A DNA stretch of 15,617 nt from Planctomycetaceae bacterium (GCA_003445035.1 DLVV01000116.1:1-15617), one strand, 5' to 3'. Counted from the first letter of the stretch, positions 1 through 8,965 are shown. Numbers and translations: made by a program. The notes: a model not told the origin generated them from the letters alone.

Positions 1-486
1 TTGCGAGGGTACCGCATCCCAGGTTCGCAGGACCGCAGGATCCCCCGCGAGCATCTCATCCGCTTCCTCAAGGAGCACGGGATGCCGCTGGGAGAACTCG
101 AAGACGAGGCGATGGGCAAAGTGCTGCTCGTCGGCGTCGACCCGACCATCCGGGCCGGAGTTGTCGACATGCTCGACAGCGACGACTACAAGGTGGATTC
201 CGCGATGAGCGGTTTCGAGGCCGGCATCCAGGCCGAATCGCTGCATCCGGACTGCGTGATCGTCGACTTCGGAATGGGCCGCTCAGAGGCCCTGATGATC
301 GCCCAGAACCTTCGCAAGAACGGCGAGTACAGCGAGACGGTCTTGATCGCCTTGCTGACCGACGATGACAACGCGAGTGGTTTCGACCGGACGATCTTCA
401 ACGAGACGTTCCGGAAGCCATTCGATACCGGATTGCTTGCAGAACGCGTCCGCACTCTGATCAGCCGCAAGAAGCAGCTGGCCTAG
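1..486 (+). CDS. HTH (excisionase-type) plus receiver-like domain protein, 5' truncated
   Basis: The frame is open at the left edge, so the true start lies outside; the TTG at base 1 is probably an internal Leu codon. Residues 1-32 resemble the wing and last helix of a MerR/excisionase-type HTH (GYRIPGSQDRRIPREHL), a module that planctomycetes often place before a receiver domain. Residues about 39-158 look like a response-regulator receiver: hydrophobic strand VLLVGVD (41-47), Asp89 at the phospho-acceptor position, Thr120, and Lys139 in RKPF. The acidic pair that normally binds Mg2+ on the first strand appears replaced by Gly45-Val46, with only Asp47 left, so phosphorylation may be weak or absent. 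It is probably a DNA-binding regulator whose target is unknown. A strong terminator follows, so it is not co-transcribed with the next gene. Confidence 0.8.
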   Translation: MRGYRIPGSQDRRIPREHLIRFLKEHGMPLGELEDEAMGKVLLVGVDPTIRAGVVDMLDSDDYKVDSAMSGFEAGIQAESLHPDCVIVDFGMGRSEALMIAQNLRKNGEYSETVLIALLTDDDNASGFDRTIFNETFRKPFDTGLLAERVRTLISRKKQLA

Positions 487-599
487 AGCTGGACAACCGG
501 GAAGGGCTCCACGGAAGAAACCCGCAGACACACGGCCCCAGGGATGAATTGACCGGCCATCGACCCCGGCCGTCCGAGAAGACGCGGTTTCAACCAGAG

Positions 600-637
600 G
601 GAATGCCCGGCCAGGATGGCCGGGCATTCCTTTTTTT
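600..637 (+). terminator. Intrinsic terminator
   Basis: A perfect 13-bp stem (600-612 pairs with 618-630, GC-rich core GCCCGGCC) encloses the 5-nt loop AGGAT and is followed at once by seven T residues (631-637). It lies 114 bases after the HTH/receiver stop and should end that transcript. The rest of the 487-708 gap shows no convincing gene. A poor promoter-like pair (TTGGCG 649-654, TAGAGT 674-679, 19-nt spacer) could serve the next gene but is too weak to call. Confidence 0.9.
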
Positions 638-708
638 CGTACTCCCGGTTGGCGATCCCGCCGACGAGCACCGTAGAGTGACTAGAGATCCTCCTGGCCG
701 TCCCGCCT

Positions 709-2466
709 ATGCCCGACCCCGCCCTTCCACCGTCCACTCTCGAATCCACCGATGTCTCGTGGCGCGTCCGTTTGGCGGTGGCGGCCCTGGCGGTGCTGGG
801 CCTGCTGGGAGTGGTTTCCAACCTGGACGCTGCCGGTGACTATCCCGGCCTGGGCGAAGGGCCGGGTTTGACCGTTGACGAGATGTTCAACGTCTCCGAG
901 GGGTTCCGGCTGGTCGAGGCGGCCCGCTTCTGGTTCCTGGGCGAGTTGAGCTGGCAACAGATCTTTGGCCAGCAGGAGGACCTGCTGGCGGCGGCACCTG
1001 CGGGTTACCACCTGGCCGACCATCCACCATTGGGCCGGGTGGCCCTGGGACTGGCCCACGCGACGGTCACCGCCCTGGTCGCTCCGACCCACTCGGAAGC
1101 GACCCCGTTGGCACCAACGGCCGCCCGGTTCGGATCGGCGATCGCCTTCGCCTGGCTGGTCTACCTGGTGGGCCGGACCACCGCCGGCTGGTACGGCTCC
1201 GTCGCCGGATTTTCGGCAGCCACCTCGCTGTTGCTGATGCCACGCCTGGTCGCCCACGCCCATCTCGCTTCACTGGAAATGATGATCACCCTCGCCTACA
1301 CCGCGTCGGTGCTGTCACTGGCTGACCGCTGGGCCTCCGGCTCTGAAGCCCCCCGCGCTCGCCAGGCGGTGGTCCCCGGGCTGCTGCTGGGACTGGCGCT
1401 GCTGACGAAGATCCAGGCCATCCTGCTGGTTCCGGCGGTCGTCGCGTGGTCCCTGTGCAAATTCCGCACGCGGGCCATTCGGCCCCTGTTGTGCTGGACG
1501 GCGATCGGCGGCGCGGTGTTTTTTGTCGGCTGGCCCTGGCTGTGGCTCGATCCACTGGATCACCTGGTCGAATACTTCGCCCGAACCACCGAACGGGCAC
1601 AACTGTCGGTCTATTACCTGGGCGACAAGACCCCCGACACCGACGTCCCCTGGCACTACCCCCTGGTGCTGTTTGGCGTGACGGTCCCCCTGGGCCTGCA
1701 CGCCCTGGCGGCCTGCGGGCTGGTCTTCCGCAATCGCCCATGGTGGCACGATCCCCGGGCTGTGCTGCTGGTCACCGGCATCGCCTTTCCGCTGCAGGTG
1801 TTCATGACACCGGGCGTGGCCGTCTACGACGGCACTCGACTGTTTCTGGTCGTGTTTCCGCTGTGGGCCGTGCTGATCGGCCGCGGCACGATGATCCTTT
1901 CCGAATGGATCTCGCAACGCCGGGGCAAGCTGGTCCGAGCCACCGCCTGGCTGTTGCCTGCTGCGATTCTGCTCTCTGCCAGTTGGGGCCTGGTCGCCAC
2001 CCACCCCTGCGGCCTCTCGTATTACAACATCGCCGTGGGTGGGCCTGAGGGTGCCGAATCGCTGGGATTCGAACCCACCTACTGGGGCGACAGCCTGACC
2101 CGCGAATTCCTGGTCGAAGTGGCCGAGCAGGTTCCCGAGGGCGAAACGATCGCGGTGTTTCCGTCGTTGCACCCCCTGCAATGGCCCACGTTCACCAAGC
2201 ACGCCCGGGTCTGGGATCACACACCCAGGCGACTGGCTCTCTACGGCACACCCGACGCGGCCGAAGCCAGCTGGGTGATGATCTTTCGACGCAAGGCCGA
2301 TTTGCCCGAACACCTCCGCAACGATCCTCCGGATACGAGACGTGTGTGCGAAGTCCGCCGAGCGGGGGTGCTGCTCGCGGCGCTGTATCACCGAGACACA
2401 CCTCAGAATCCGTCTGCCGAACTCCGCAAGCCCCGCCCGGACACCTATACTGAAGCCAACCCCTGA
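709..2466 (+). CDS. GT-C membrane glycosyltransferase (GT39/PMT-ArnT-like)
   Basis: A 585-aa polytopic protein with a short N-terminal tail, a first membrane helix at about 20-38, then a long extracytoplasmic loop. The loop holds an acidic pair Asp57-Glu58 (TVDEMF) and the motif ADHPPLGR (103-110). In protein mannosyltransferases and ArnT-type enzymes, acidic residues in this first loop are catalytic and act on a polyprenyl-phosphate-linked sugar. About ten further hydrophobic segments follow up to about residue 435, then a soluble C-terminal part of about 150 residues. It probably transfers a sugar from a lipid carrier to protein, lipid or glycan on the outer face of the cytoplasmic membrane; donor and acceptor cannot be read from the sequence. 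The ATG at 709 has no clear Shine-Dalgarno sequence. The gene ends 34 bases before moaC and may share its transcript. Confidence 0.8.
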   Translation: MPDPALPPSTLESTDVSWRVRLAVAALAVLGLLGVVSNLDAAGDYPGLGEGPGLTVDEMFNVSEGFRLVEAARFWFLGELSWQQIFGQQEDLLAAAPAGYHLADHPPLGRVALGLAHATVTALVAPTHSEATPLAPTAARFGSAIAFAWLVYLVGRTTAGWYGSVAGFSAATSLLLMPRLVAHAHLASLEMMITLAYTASVLSLADRWASGSEAPRARQAVVPGLLLGLALLTKIQAILLVPAVVAWSLCKFRTRAIRPLLCWTAIGGAVFFVGWPWLWLDPLDHLVEYFARTTERAQLSVYYLGDKTPDTDVPWHYPLVLFGVTVPLGLHALAACGLVFRNRPWWHDPRAVLLVTGIAFPLQVFMTPGVAVYDGTRLFLVVFPLWAVLIGRGTMILSEWISQRRGKLVRATAWLLPAAILLSASWGLVATHPCGLSYYNIAVGGPEGAESLGFEPTYWGDSLTREFLVEVAEQVPEGETIAVFPSLHPLQWPTFTKHARVWDHTPRRLALYGTPDAAEASWVMIFRRKADLPEHLRNDPPDTRRVCEVRRAGVLLAALYHRDTPQNPSAELRKPRPDTYTEANP

Positions 2467-2500
2467 TCCCGTCCTCACCACCGACCCGAACCCGACACCC

Positions 2501-2995
<495 letters not shown>

Positions 2996-2998
2996 AGG

Positions 2999-4702
2999 GT
3001 GCTGGCCGGACCGATCTTCACCCGTGAGGCGACCACTGCCCCCCGCCAGCTGCGGCACTTCCTGGTCCGCGCCGGTTACGTCGCTGCACTGTTCGTTCTG
3101 ATGTACACCGCCGACCAGGCGGTGTTCGGCTGGCAGCAGGTTCGCAACATCGGCGACACGGCCCGCTTTGGCGGCCTGCTGTTTGAGATCTTCTCGTTGG
3201 TCCAGCTGCCGCTGGTGCTGTTCTTCGCGTTGATCTTCTGTGCCGGTAGCATCGCCCAGGAAAAGGACCGCCGCACGCTTCTGCTGCTGCTGATGTCCGA
3301 CCTGACCTCCCGCGAACTCGTCCTCGGCAAACTCGGCTCCAGCCTGCTGATCGTCATGGTGCTGCTGGGCGTCTCGGTCCCGGTGTTTTTTCTGGTGCAC
3401 CTGCTGGGCGGAGTCAGCTGGGAACAGATCGCCTGGGTCCTGGCACTGTGCGTGGCGGTGGCGGTGGCGGCTGGCAGCTGGGGGGCGATGGTCGCATTCT
3501 GGAGAGAGAAGACATTCCAGACGCTGGCCATCGGCGTTCTGGGCGTTGTCGGCTTCCTGGGGATCGTCGAAGCGACCCGGGCCCTGGTCGGTGACCAGAC
3601 CTGGGTGTCGGCCCTGAATCCCTTCCGAACGCTGCTGACGGTCCTGGACCCCTTCGCCCGCGACCGCGATCCCGTCGCGCTGAGATCGGTCGTCTCTCTT
3701 TCGGGACTGGGACTGGTCCTGATCTCCGTCACGGTGTGGCGGCTGCGAATCTGGAACCCATCGCGGGTGACCTACGTGCAGCCCGAGGAGGAGACCGACG
3801 ACGCATCGGGCGAGACGCGGGTGCGACACCGCCGGATCTGGTCCAATCCGGTCATCTGGCGCGAAATCCGTACCCGGGCCTATGGTCGCAAGGTCCAGCT
3901 GATCAAGGCGGCCTACCTGCTGCTGGCCACGGCGGTGGTGTACCTGGTCACCGTTGCCACCGGCGACGGCCTGGTCCTGAACATCATCTCTCCCGGCGGG
4001 CTGGCGGTGGTCGGCTTGTCACTGCTGAGCCTGTTGCTGATCAACGCCCAGGCGGTCACCGCACTGACCAGCGAACGCGACGGTAAGACGCTGGACCTGC
4101 TGCTGGCCACCGACATTTCGGCCAAGGAGTTCATCTACGGCAAGCTGGGCGGGATCGCCTGGAACACCCGCGAGTTGATCGTGGTGCCATTGGCACTGGC
4201 CGGATGGCAGGCGATGATCGGAGCGATCCTCTGGGAAGACTTTGTCTACCTGCTGATGGGGTTCTCGATGCTGTCCGTCTTCGCCGCGATGCTCGGATTG
4301 CACTCCGGACTGACCTTCGAAGCCTCCCGGATGGCGATCGGCAACAGCCTGGGAACACTGTTCTTCCTGTTCATCGGGATCTTCGTGTTCCTGATGCTGC
4401 TGGTCGAAGCCAGCGGCTCATTTGCGTCGCAGTTGCTGAGCTTCATCGTGTTCATCGGACTGGGGGGCATCGGACTCTGGGCCAGCCTGACCCACAAGAA
4501 CCCTTCACCGGCACTGACCCTGGCAGCCGGCTGGCTGCCGTTTGTGACCTTTTACAGTATCACCGAGTTCCTGCGTGAGGGGACGCTCAGCGTCTGCCTG
4601 GCGATCGTGGCCGTCTACGGCTTCACGTCGCTGGCGATGCTGGTCCCGGCTGTCAGCGCCTTCGACGTGGCGCTGGGGCGGACGACAGGAGACCGGGGCT
4701 AG
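2999..4702 (+). CDS. ABC-2 type transporter permease, internally duplicated
   Basis: A 567-aa integral membrane protein with about 12 hydrophobic segments and no ATP-binding motifs. It contains two similar halves. Each begins with a short amphipathic entry (GPIFTRE at 4-10; NPVIWRE at 283-289) leading into a helix, and each has a cytoplasmic motif of one pattern: QEKDRRTLLLLLMSDLTSRE (87-106) and SERDGKTLDLLLATDISAKE (358-377), both followed by LGKLG or YGKLG. This charged motif after the second helix is typical of ABC-2 permeases of the ABC-export/gliding type. It probably works with a separate ATPase encoded elsewhere, since none is in this window. The substrate is unknown. The GTG start has a strong Shine-Dalgarno 7 bases upstream, within moaC. 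The stop is 32 bases before the first CNNM-type gene. Confidence 0.85.
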   Translation: MLAGPIFTREATTAPRQLRHFLVRAGYVAALFVLMYTADQAVFGWQQVRNIGDTARFGGLLFEIFSLVQLPLVLFFALIFCAGSIAQEKDRRTLLLLLMSDLTSRELVLGKLGSSLLIVMVLLGVSVPVFFLVHLLGGVSWEQIAWVLALCVAVAVAAGSWGAMVAFWREKTFQTLAIGVLGVVGFLGIVEATRALVGDQTWVSALNPFRTLLTVLDPFARDRDPVALRSVVSLSGLGLVLISVTVWRLRIWNPSRVTYVQPEEETDDASGETRVRHRRIWSNPVIWREIRTRAYGRKVQLIKAAYLLLATAVVYLVTVATGDGLVLNIISPGGLAVVGLSLLSLLLINAQAVTALTSERDGKTLDLLLATDISAKEFIYGKLGGIAWNTRELIVVPLALAGWQAMIGAILWEDFVYLLMGFSMLSVFAAMLGLHSGLTFEASRMAIGNSLGTLFFLFIGIFVFLMLLVEASGSFASQLLSFIVFIGLGGIGLWASLTHKNPSPALTLAAGWLPFVTFYSITEFLREGTLSVCLAIVAVYGFTSLAMLVPAVSAFDVALGRTTGDRG

Positions 4703-4734
4703 CCACACCTGGCGAAGAAACGGGATGGACAGAG

Positions 4735-6033
4735 GTGTCTGCGGCGGAAACCTGGTTGCCCGCGATCCTGGCGATGGCCGGACTGGTCCTGGCCAGTGGG
4801 TTCTTCTCGTCCAGCGAGACCGCCCTGTTCTATCTTTCGCGAGACGACCTGATCGCGTTTCGGGTCGGACGGCGGCGTCAGAGGATGGTGGCCGACCTGC
4901 TGGCCGACCCGGATCGCCTGTTGACAGCCGTAATTTTCTGGAACCTGCTGATCAACCTGACCTATTTCGCGATCAGCGTCGTCCTGGCACGGCACATCGG
5001 CCGCGACAGCACTGCAACCGCCACGATGATCCCGCTGGTCAGCCTGGTTGGCATCATTCTCTTTGGAGAGGTCATCCCCAAGAGCGTGGCGGTTGTCTTT
5101 CGCCGCCGCCTGGCCACCGTGGTGGTGTGGCCGCTGTCGGCCGCCGTCCGGATCTTCGACCCGATCGCTCCGGTGTTCCGGTCCACCACCGATTTCCTGT
5201 TCAGGGTCTTCTGGCCGCACGTGACCGTCGAACCGGCACTCGAAGCCGAGGACCTCGAGCAGGCCATCGAGAATTCGATTGGCACCACCGAGATCTTCCG
5301 GCAGGAACGACAGGTCCTGCACAATATCGTCGATCTCGGTGAGATTTCCGTCGAGGAGGTCATGAGACCGCGGGGCACGTGGAGCACCCTGCCGCTACCG
5401 ATCCACCTCGAAGACCTCGACGCCCAGGCCATCGACGCCGGATTCGTCGTCCCCGGCGGTGACCCGGACATCGTCGAGTCGATCATCCCGCTGGATCACC
5501 GTATCCCGTTCACCGATCGACACCTCGAACAACTCGCCCGGGAGGTGATCCCGGTTCCCTGGTGCGCGCGGTTGGCACCCGTGCTGCAGCAGATGCGAGA
5601 CACGAACGCCACCGCGGCCAGTGTGATCAACGAGTACGGCGAGACGATCGGAATCCTCACGCACGACGACATTCTCGATACCATCCTTTCCCCGGAACCC
5701 AGCCGGGCCCGCAGGCTGCTCAGACGCGAACCGGTCGAATCGGTGGGACAGGGCCGATTCGAAGTCCAGGCCCTGACCACGCTCAGACACCTCTCGAAAC
5801 GACTTCAGCTCGAGTACGACCCTGATCCCGAACAACAGATCACCGTCAGCGGCCTGCTGCAGGATCAACTCGAGAGAGTGCCGGAGGTGGGAGACGAGTG
5901 CCTGTGGCAGGGCTTCCGGATCCGTGTGATCGAGGCCTCCGGACGTGGGCCAGTCAAGGTGCTGATCGCACCCGCCGACGACCCGTTCGATGACCTCCCG
6001 TCGGGGCCGCAGGCCGCGGGGGGTGCGGAGTGA
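4735..6033 (+). CDS. CNNM/CorC-HlyC family membrane protein (DUF21, CBS, CorC_HlyC)
   Basis: A 432-aa protein with three parts. Residues 1-165 form a DUF21/CNNM transmembrane domain: SSSETALFYLS (25-35), a short re-entrant stretch, NLLINLTYF (70-78) and GEVIPKS (111-117). Residues about 205-320 form a CBS-pair region, recognisable by EEVMRPR (207-213) and VINEYGETIGILTHDDIL (297-314). Residues about 340-412 form a CorC_HlyC accessory domain (VSGLLQDQLERVPEVGDECL). Family members transport or sense divalent cations, often exporting Mg2+ or conferring Co2+ resistance; the ion here cannot be predicted. The GTG at 4735 gives the complete first helix but only a weak upstream purine tract. The stop overlaps the next start as GTGA, suggesting coupled synthesis with the second CNNM-type protein. 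Confidence 0.9.
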   Translation: MSAAETWLPAILAMAGLVLASGFFSSSETALFYLSRDDLIAFRVGRRRQRMVADLLADPDRLLTAVIFWNLLINLTYFAISVVLARHIGRDSTATATMIPLVSLVGIILFGEVIPKSVAVVFRRRLATVVVWPLSAAVRIFDPIAPVFRSTTDFLFRVFWPHVTVEPALEAEDLEQAIENSIGTTEIFRQERQVLHNIVDLGEISVEEVMRPRGTWSTLPLPIHLEDLDAQAIDAGFVVPGGDPDIVESIIPLDHRIPFTDRHLEQLAREVIPVPWCARLAPVLQQMRDTNATAASVINEYGETIGILTHDDILDTILSPEPSRARRLLRREPVESVGQGRFEVQALTTLRHLSKRLQLEYDPDPEQQITVSGLLQDQLERVPEVGDECLWQGFRIRVIEASGRGPVKVLIAPADDPFDDLPSGPQAAGGAE

Positions 6034-7007
6034 CGATTTTTATCTCACTGCTGATCTTCATCCTGGGACTCTGGCTCTCGGCCTTCTTCAGCGGGTCGGA
6101 AACGGGGTTCTACCGAATGAGCTTCGTGAGACTGAGTATCGACGCGCATGCGGGAGACCGGACGGCCAAACGGATCCTGTGGTTCGTAAGACACCCTTCG
6201 GCATTCGTCGCCACCACGCTGGTCGGCAACAACGTCGCCAATTTCCTCACCGCACAGGGTGTCACCCTGGCCATCGCCGCCCTGGTCACCTCCCCGGGGG
6301 CCGCCTGGGAGATCGGCAGTGTCCTGGCCATCTCCCCGGTCGTATTTCTCTTCGGTGAGCTGATGCCCAAGAACCTCTACTTCCGCTCCCCTCAGCAACG
6401 CCTGGTCCGCAATGCTCCACTGTTCAGCATCTTCTTCTATCTCTTCTTTCTCATCAGCGCCCCGCTGATCCTGATCACCCACTGGCTGAAGCGGTTCGGT
6501 CCCCCCGACCAGCAAGCCATGCCACTGGTGCTCGGACGCAAGCGGTTGGTGCGGGTGCTCGAGGAAGGTCACGAACACGGCCTGCTGGCCGACATCCAGA
6601 ACCGGCTGGTCGGCGGATTGCTCAACACCACCCGCGTGCCGATCGAATCCAACATCGAACCCCGTGACCACGTCCCGGGACTCCCCGCCACCGCCTCTCG
6701 CGAACAGATGCTCGATCACGCGCGCCAGCACCAGTTGGCCGAGATCCCGTTGCATCGCGAGCAGGAACCCGGCAACTGGTTCGCCTGTGTGCGGGTGATC
6801 GAACTGGCGACCGGCGAGACTCCGATCGAGGACCTGCTGATCGAGCTGCCCCGGGTCACTCCCGACACCAGTCGGCTCGAAGCGCTCATGCAACTCAACG
6901 CCGCGGCGGCTCCCATCGCCGCCGTCGTCGATGACAACCAGGCCATCGGGCTTGTCCACCACCGGCAGCTCACCGAACAGCTCTTCGAATGGCAGGCGCC
7001 GGTATGA
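6030..7007 (+). CDS. Second CNNM-type membrane protein (DUF21 plus CBS, no CorC_HlyC)
   Basis: A 325-aa protein related in plan, but not closely in sequence, to its upstream neighbour. The DUF21 domain (1-155) carries SGSETGFYRMS (21-31), VGNNVANFLTAQG (65-77) and FGELMPKN (108-115), all hallmark positions. A degenerate CBS pair spans about 205-320 (APIAAVVDDNQAIGLVHHRQL near the end). The C-terminal CorC_HlyC domain of the first protein is absent. The GTG start lies in the GTGA overlap with the upstream stop and is preceded by a G-rich tract. Its own stop overlaps the next gene as ATGA. The adjacent, coupled pair with unequal tails suggests a heteromer, since CNNM/CorC proteins act as dimers; this is inference. 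Confidence 0.88.
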   Translation: MTIFISLLIFILGLWLSAFFSGSETGFYRMSFVRLSIDAHAGDRTAKRILWFVRHPSAFVATTLVGNNVANFLTAQGVTLAIAALVTSPGAAWEIGSVLAISPVVFLFGELMPKNLYFRSPQQRLVRNAPLFSIFFYLFFLISAPLILITHWLKRFGPPDQQAMPLVLGRKRLVRVLEEGHEHGLLADIQNRLVGGLLNTTRVPIESNIEPRDHVPGLPATASREQMLDHARQHQLAEIPLHREQEPGNWFACVRVIELATGETPIEDLLIELPRVTPDTSRLEALMQLNAAAAPIAAVVDDNQAIGLVHHRQLTEQLFEWQAPV

Positions 7008-7756
7008 CCACGCCGGATTCCCCACCTCGAACCTGCTCGCAGGGTCACACCGTTCCCGACGAACTGGGCGAGTGCCCCGTCTGTGGAGAGCCCGTGGCCG
7101 GAACCGAGACCCAGCGGGGACGCAGCCTGTGGGACGTGATGGGACAGAACTCCACACCCACTCAGGCCAAAACCGCCGACCCCGGCGAACTCGAAGACGA
7201 CGGCTCCCCCCTCGACTCGACGGACCAGGGCGAAACCGACGAGGAGGCCGAAGAGGCACCGCGGCCGAAAGGGCTGTGGAGCATGATGGAGCCGAATCGG
7301 GATGACGTGCCGCCGGAGACGACCGCATCCGCGCCACGACTGCCGGAAATCGAACCGGTGGAACTGGCCGAAGCCGTCGACAATGATGACCGGACCGAAT
7401 GGAGGGAGAGCGACGGCGGAGAGCACGACGGCGAACAACAGGACGAAGGGGGCGGGGAAACGGACTTCGACGCCGCCGAGTCGGTCAGCCCGAGGTCCCG
7501 ATCGTGCCGGACCAGCCTGATCCTGGGCATCGCGGCGTTGCTGCTGGCCGGACTGGGCCTGGTGCCGCCAACATTCTGGACCAGCCTGCCGGCGTTGGCG
7601 GCCGGGCTGGTGGCCGTCTACACCGGACTGGTGGGAACCGGTGAAACCGGGGCGTCCTCGGGGAGACGCCTACGAGGACGAGCCGAGGCGATGGTGGGAA
7701 TCGGCCTGGGCACCCTCGGCATGTTCCTGCCCCGGCTGTTGCAGATGTTGCTTTAG
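7004..7756 (+). CDS. Zinc-ribbon protein with acidic linker and C-terminal membrane segments
   Basis: A 250-aa protein of no named family. Residues 11-28 carry Cys11, His15, Cys24 and Cys27 (CSQGH, CPVCG), a probable zinc ribbon. Two short matching motifs follow: GRSLWDVMGQN (39-49) and PKGLWSMMEPN (88-98). Between and after them, to about residue 160, lies a strongly acidic, probably disordered stretch. Residues 170-250 hold about three hydrophobic segments with DUF4190-like Gly patterns (LILGIAALLLAGLGL; GIGLGTLG). The likely topology puts the ribbon and motifs in the cytoplasm on a membrane anchor. The ATG at 7004 is preferred over the ATG at 6989 because it forms an ATGA overlap with the upstream stop, as elsewhere in this operon. 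It may be an accessory or scaffold protein for the CNNM-type pair, but no function is recognised. Confidence 0.75.
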   Translation: MTTPDSPPRTCSQGHTVPDELGECPVCGEPVAGTETQRGRSLWDVMGQNSTPTQAKTADPGELEDDGSPLDSTDQGETDEEAEEAPRPKGLWSMMEPNRDDVPPETTASAPRLPEIEPVELAEAVDNDDRTEWRESDGGEHDGEQQDEGGGETDFDAAESVSPRSRSCRTSLILGIAALLLAGLGLVPPTFWTSLPALAAGLVAVYTGLVGTGETGASSGRRLRGRAEAMVGIGLGTLGMFLPRLLQMLL

Positions 7757-7783
7757 GAGAACACGGCTGGGCTGGGAACGGTC

Positions 7784-7813
7784 TTGACCCACCGAAGCAA
7801 AATCCGCTACAAG
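7784..7813 (+). promoter_or_regulatory. Candidate sigma70-type promoter for the YTV-like gene
   Basis: TTGACC (7784-7789, five of six matches to the -35 consensus) and TACAAG (7808-7813, four of six to the -10) are separated by 18 bases. The site lies 97 bases before the ATG at 7910, in the 153-base gap after the zinc-ribbon gene, the first sizeable gap after the moaC-to-zinc-ribbon run. The call rests on pattern alone. Confidence 0.35.
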
Positions 7814-7897
7814 CCCGCTTCACTCGACGCGGACGGCAGCCACCCTCGCCGCCGCAGACTCACTCGTACCTCTCCCGTCACAATCTCATCGCGTGGT

Positions 7898-7901
7898 AGG
7901 A
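7898..7901 (+). promoter_or_regulatory. Ribosome binding site deciding the YTV-like start
   Basis: AGGA lies 8 bases before the ATG at 7910. It supports that start over the in-frame TTG at 7784, whose extra 42 residues are not coding-like and would bury the signal peptide. Confidence 0.6.
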
Positions 7902-7909
7902 CTGTGCCC

Positions 7910-8866
7910 ATGTCTGTCAACATGACCCGTTTCGCTTCCGTCCTCGCATCATTACTGGCCCTTCTGGGCGGCGACGCCCACGCCCAGTTCCTGACCGGGA
8001 CCGGGTCGTGTTACTGCATCCGGCCGGTGACACAAACCTATTACCAGGCGGTTCCGGTGACCGAGTATCGCCAGGTCACACGGACAGTTCGTCGACCGGT
8101 GATCGAGACCAAGTACGTCGACCAGCCGGTGACCGAGTACCGGCCTGTGACCGAGGTCAAGACGGTGCAGATGCCCACGGTCAACTACCAGACGGTGACC
8201 AGCTACCAGACCGTCCAGCAACCCGCCGGCCAGTGGGTCACGCGGTTCCACCAGATTCCCCGGGTCACCCCCTGCCAGTACGACAACCGCCCCGACCTCT
8301 TCGGGCTGATCAACCGCACCGCGTTCGCAATCCGCCAGGCCTTCACCCCGACAGTGGTCGCCAGCCGCGAGTACGTCGGTGGAATGATCACCCAGCAGAT
8401 CCCGATCACCAAAACCGTCGCCGTCCAGGGCACCAAGCAGGTCTCCTACAACGTCACCCGCATGGTCGCCCACACCTCCACCCGCAAGGTCGCCGTCAAC
8501 TCGGTCCGCTATGTCAGCCAACAGGTGGCGATGCTGCAACCGGTGACGGTGATGAGAAGCATCCCGGTCGGTACCCGCACCGTCTACTCGTACTCTCCCT
8601 ACAACACCGTCGGCACACAGACCGTGCTGCTGCCGACCCCGGCAGCCCCCAACACCAACCGCTCGGCCCAATCCCCACGTCGTTTTGACGCTGGCGAAGC
8701 CAATCCGGGTCGTTCGGCCACCGGCAATGCCGAAGACAACCGCACGTCACTGAAGCGGCCCGCCGTCCGCGGTTACCTGCCGGCAGCAGCCGTCCTGACC
8801 GGTTGGCGAACTCGCACCACGGCCAGCCGGACAGGCACCGGGCCCCGGCTGATCGTCACCCGCTAA
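7910..8866 (+). CDS. Exported YTV-motif-like repeat protein
   Basis: A 318-aa protein with a signal peptide (hydrophobic core about 7-20, likely cleavage after AHA, residue 25). Residues about 40-105 and 160-240 are short alternating strands rich in Tyr, Thr, Val, Gln and Arg, such as PVTEYRQVTRTV, PVTEYRPVTEVKTV and YQTVTSYQTV. One 24-residue unit is seen twice (from 49 and from 73), and PVTEY is conserved at DNA level (8054 and 8126). This matches the YTV-type motif described for secreted planctomycete proteins. Residues 110-155 form a non-repeat insert with one Cys (122), besides Cys34 and Cys36 near the N-terminus. The C-terminal 80 residues are Pro/Arg-rich and low in complexity. It is probably an envelope or extracellular beta-rich protein; no enzymatic motif is seen. 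It has its own promoter candidate and terminator. Confidence 0.8.
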   Translation: MSVNMTRFASVLASLLALLGGDAHAQFLTGTGSCYCIRPVTQTYYQAVPVTEYRQVTRTVRRPVIETKYVDQPVTEYRPVTEVKTVQMPTVNYQTVTSYQTVQQPAGQWVTRFHQIPRVTPCQYDNRPDLFGLINRTAFAIRQAFTPTVVASREYVGGMITQQIPITKTVAVQGTKQVSYNVTRMVAHTSTRKVAVNSVRYVSQQVAMLQPVTVMRSIPVGTRTVYSYSPYNTVGTQTVLLPTPAAPNTNRSAQSPRRFDAGEANPGRSATGNAEDNRTSLKRPAVRGYLPAAAVLTGWRTRTTASRTGTGPRLIVTR

Positions 8867-8949
8867 AAGCGGACCGGCGCCCGGCAACGGGTTGCCGCCG
8901 CCATCCGGGATACGCCGACGGAGGTGACTCCACCAATCGGCCGGCGTGA

Positions 8950-8965
8950 AACCCTCGCGAGGGTT
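8950..8965. repeat. 16-bp perfect palindrome
   Basis: AACCCTCGCGAGGGTT reads the same on both strands. It lies in the 195-base gap between the YTV-like gene and the convergent glnS, 15 bases before the terminator stem. Two copies of a dimeric protein half-site, or part of a dispersed intergenic repeat, are both possible. No loop is present, so it is a weak RNA hairpin. Confidence 0.6.

Noticed and set aside
6045..7337. 430-codon open frame on the minus strand
   Set aside because: It is antisense to the second CNNM-type gene and the zinc-ribbon gene, with Arg/Gly/Asp-rich shadow composition.
7784..7909. N-terminal extension of the YTV-like protein by 42 residues from TTG
   Set aside because: The extension is basic and not coding-like. 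A signal peptide and RBS point to the ATG at 7910, and the segment also holds the promoter candidate.
8054..8140. Possible tandem DNA repeat or small CRISPR-like array
   Set aside because: The repeated CCGGTGACCGAGTA sequence lies in frame within the YTV-like gene and reflects repeated PVTEY protein motifs. There are only two copies and no spacers.
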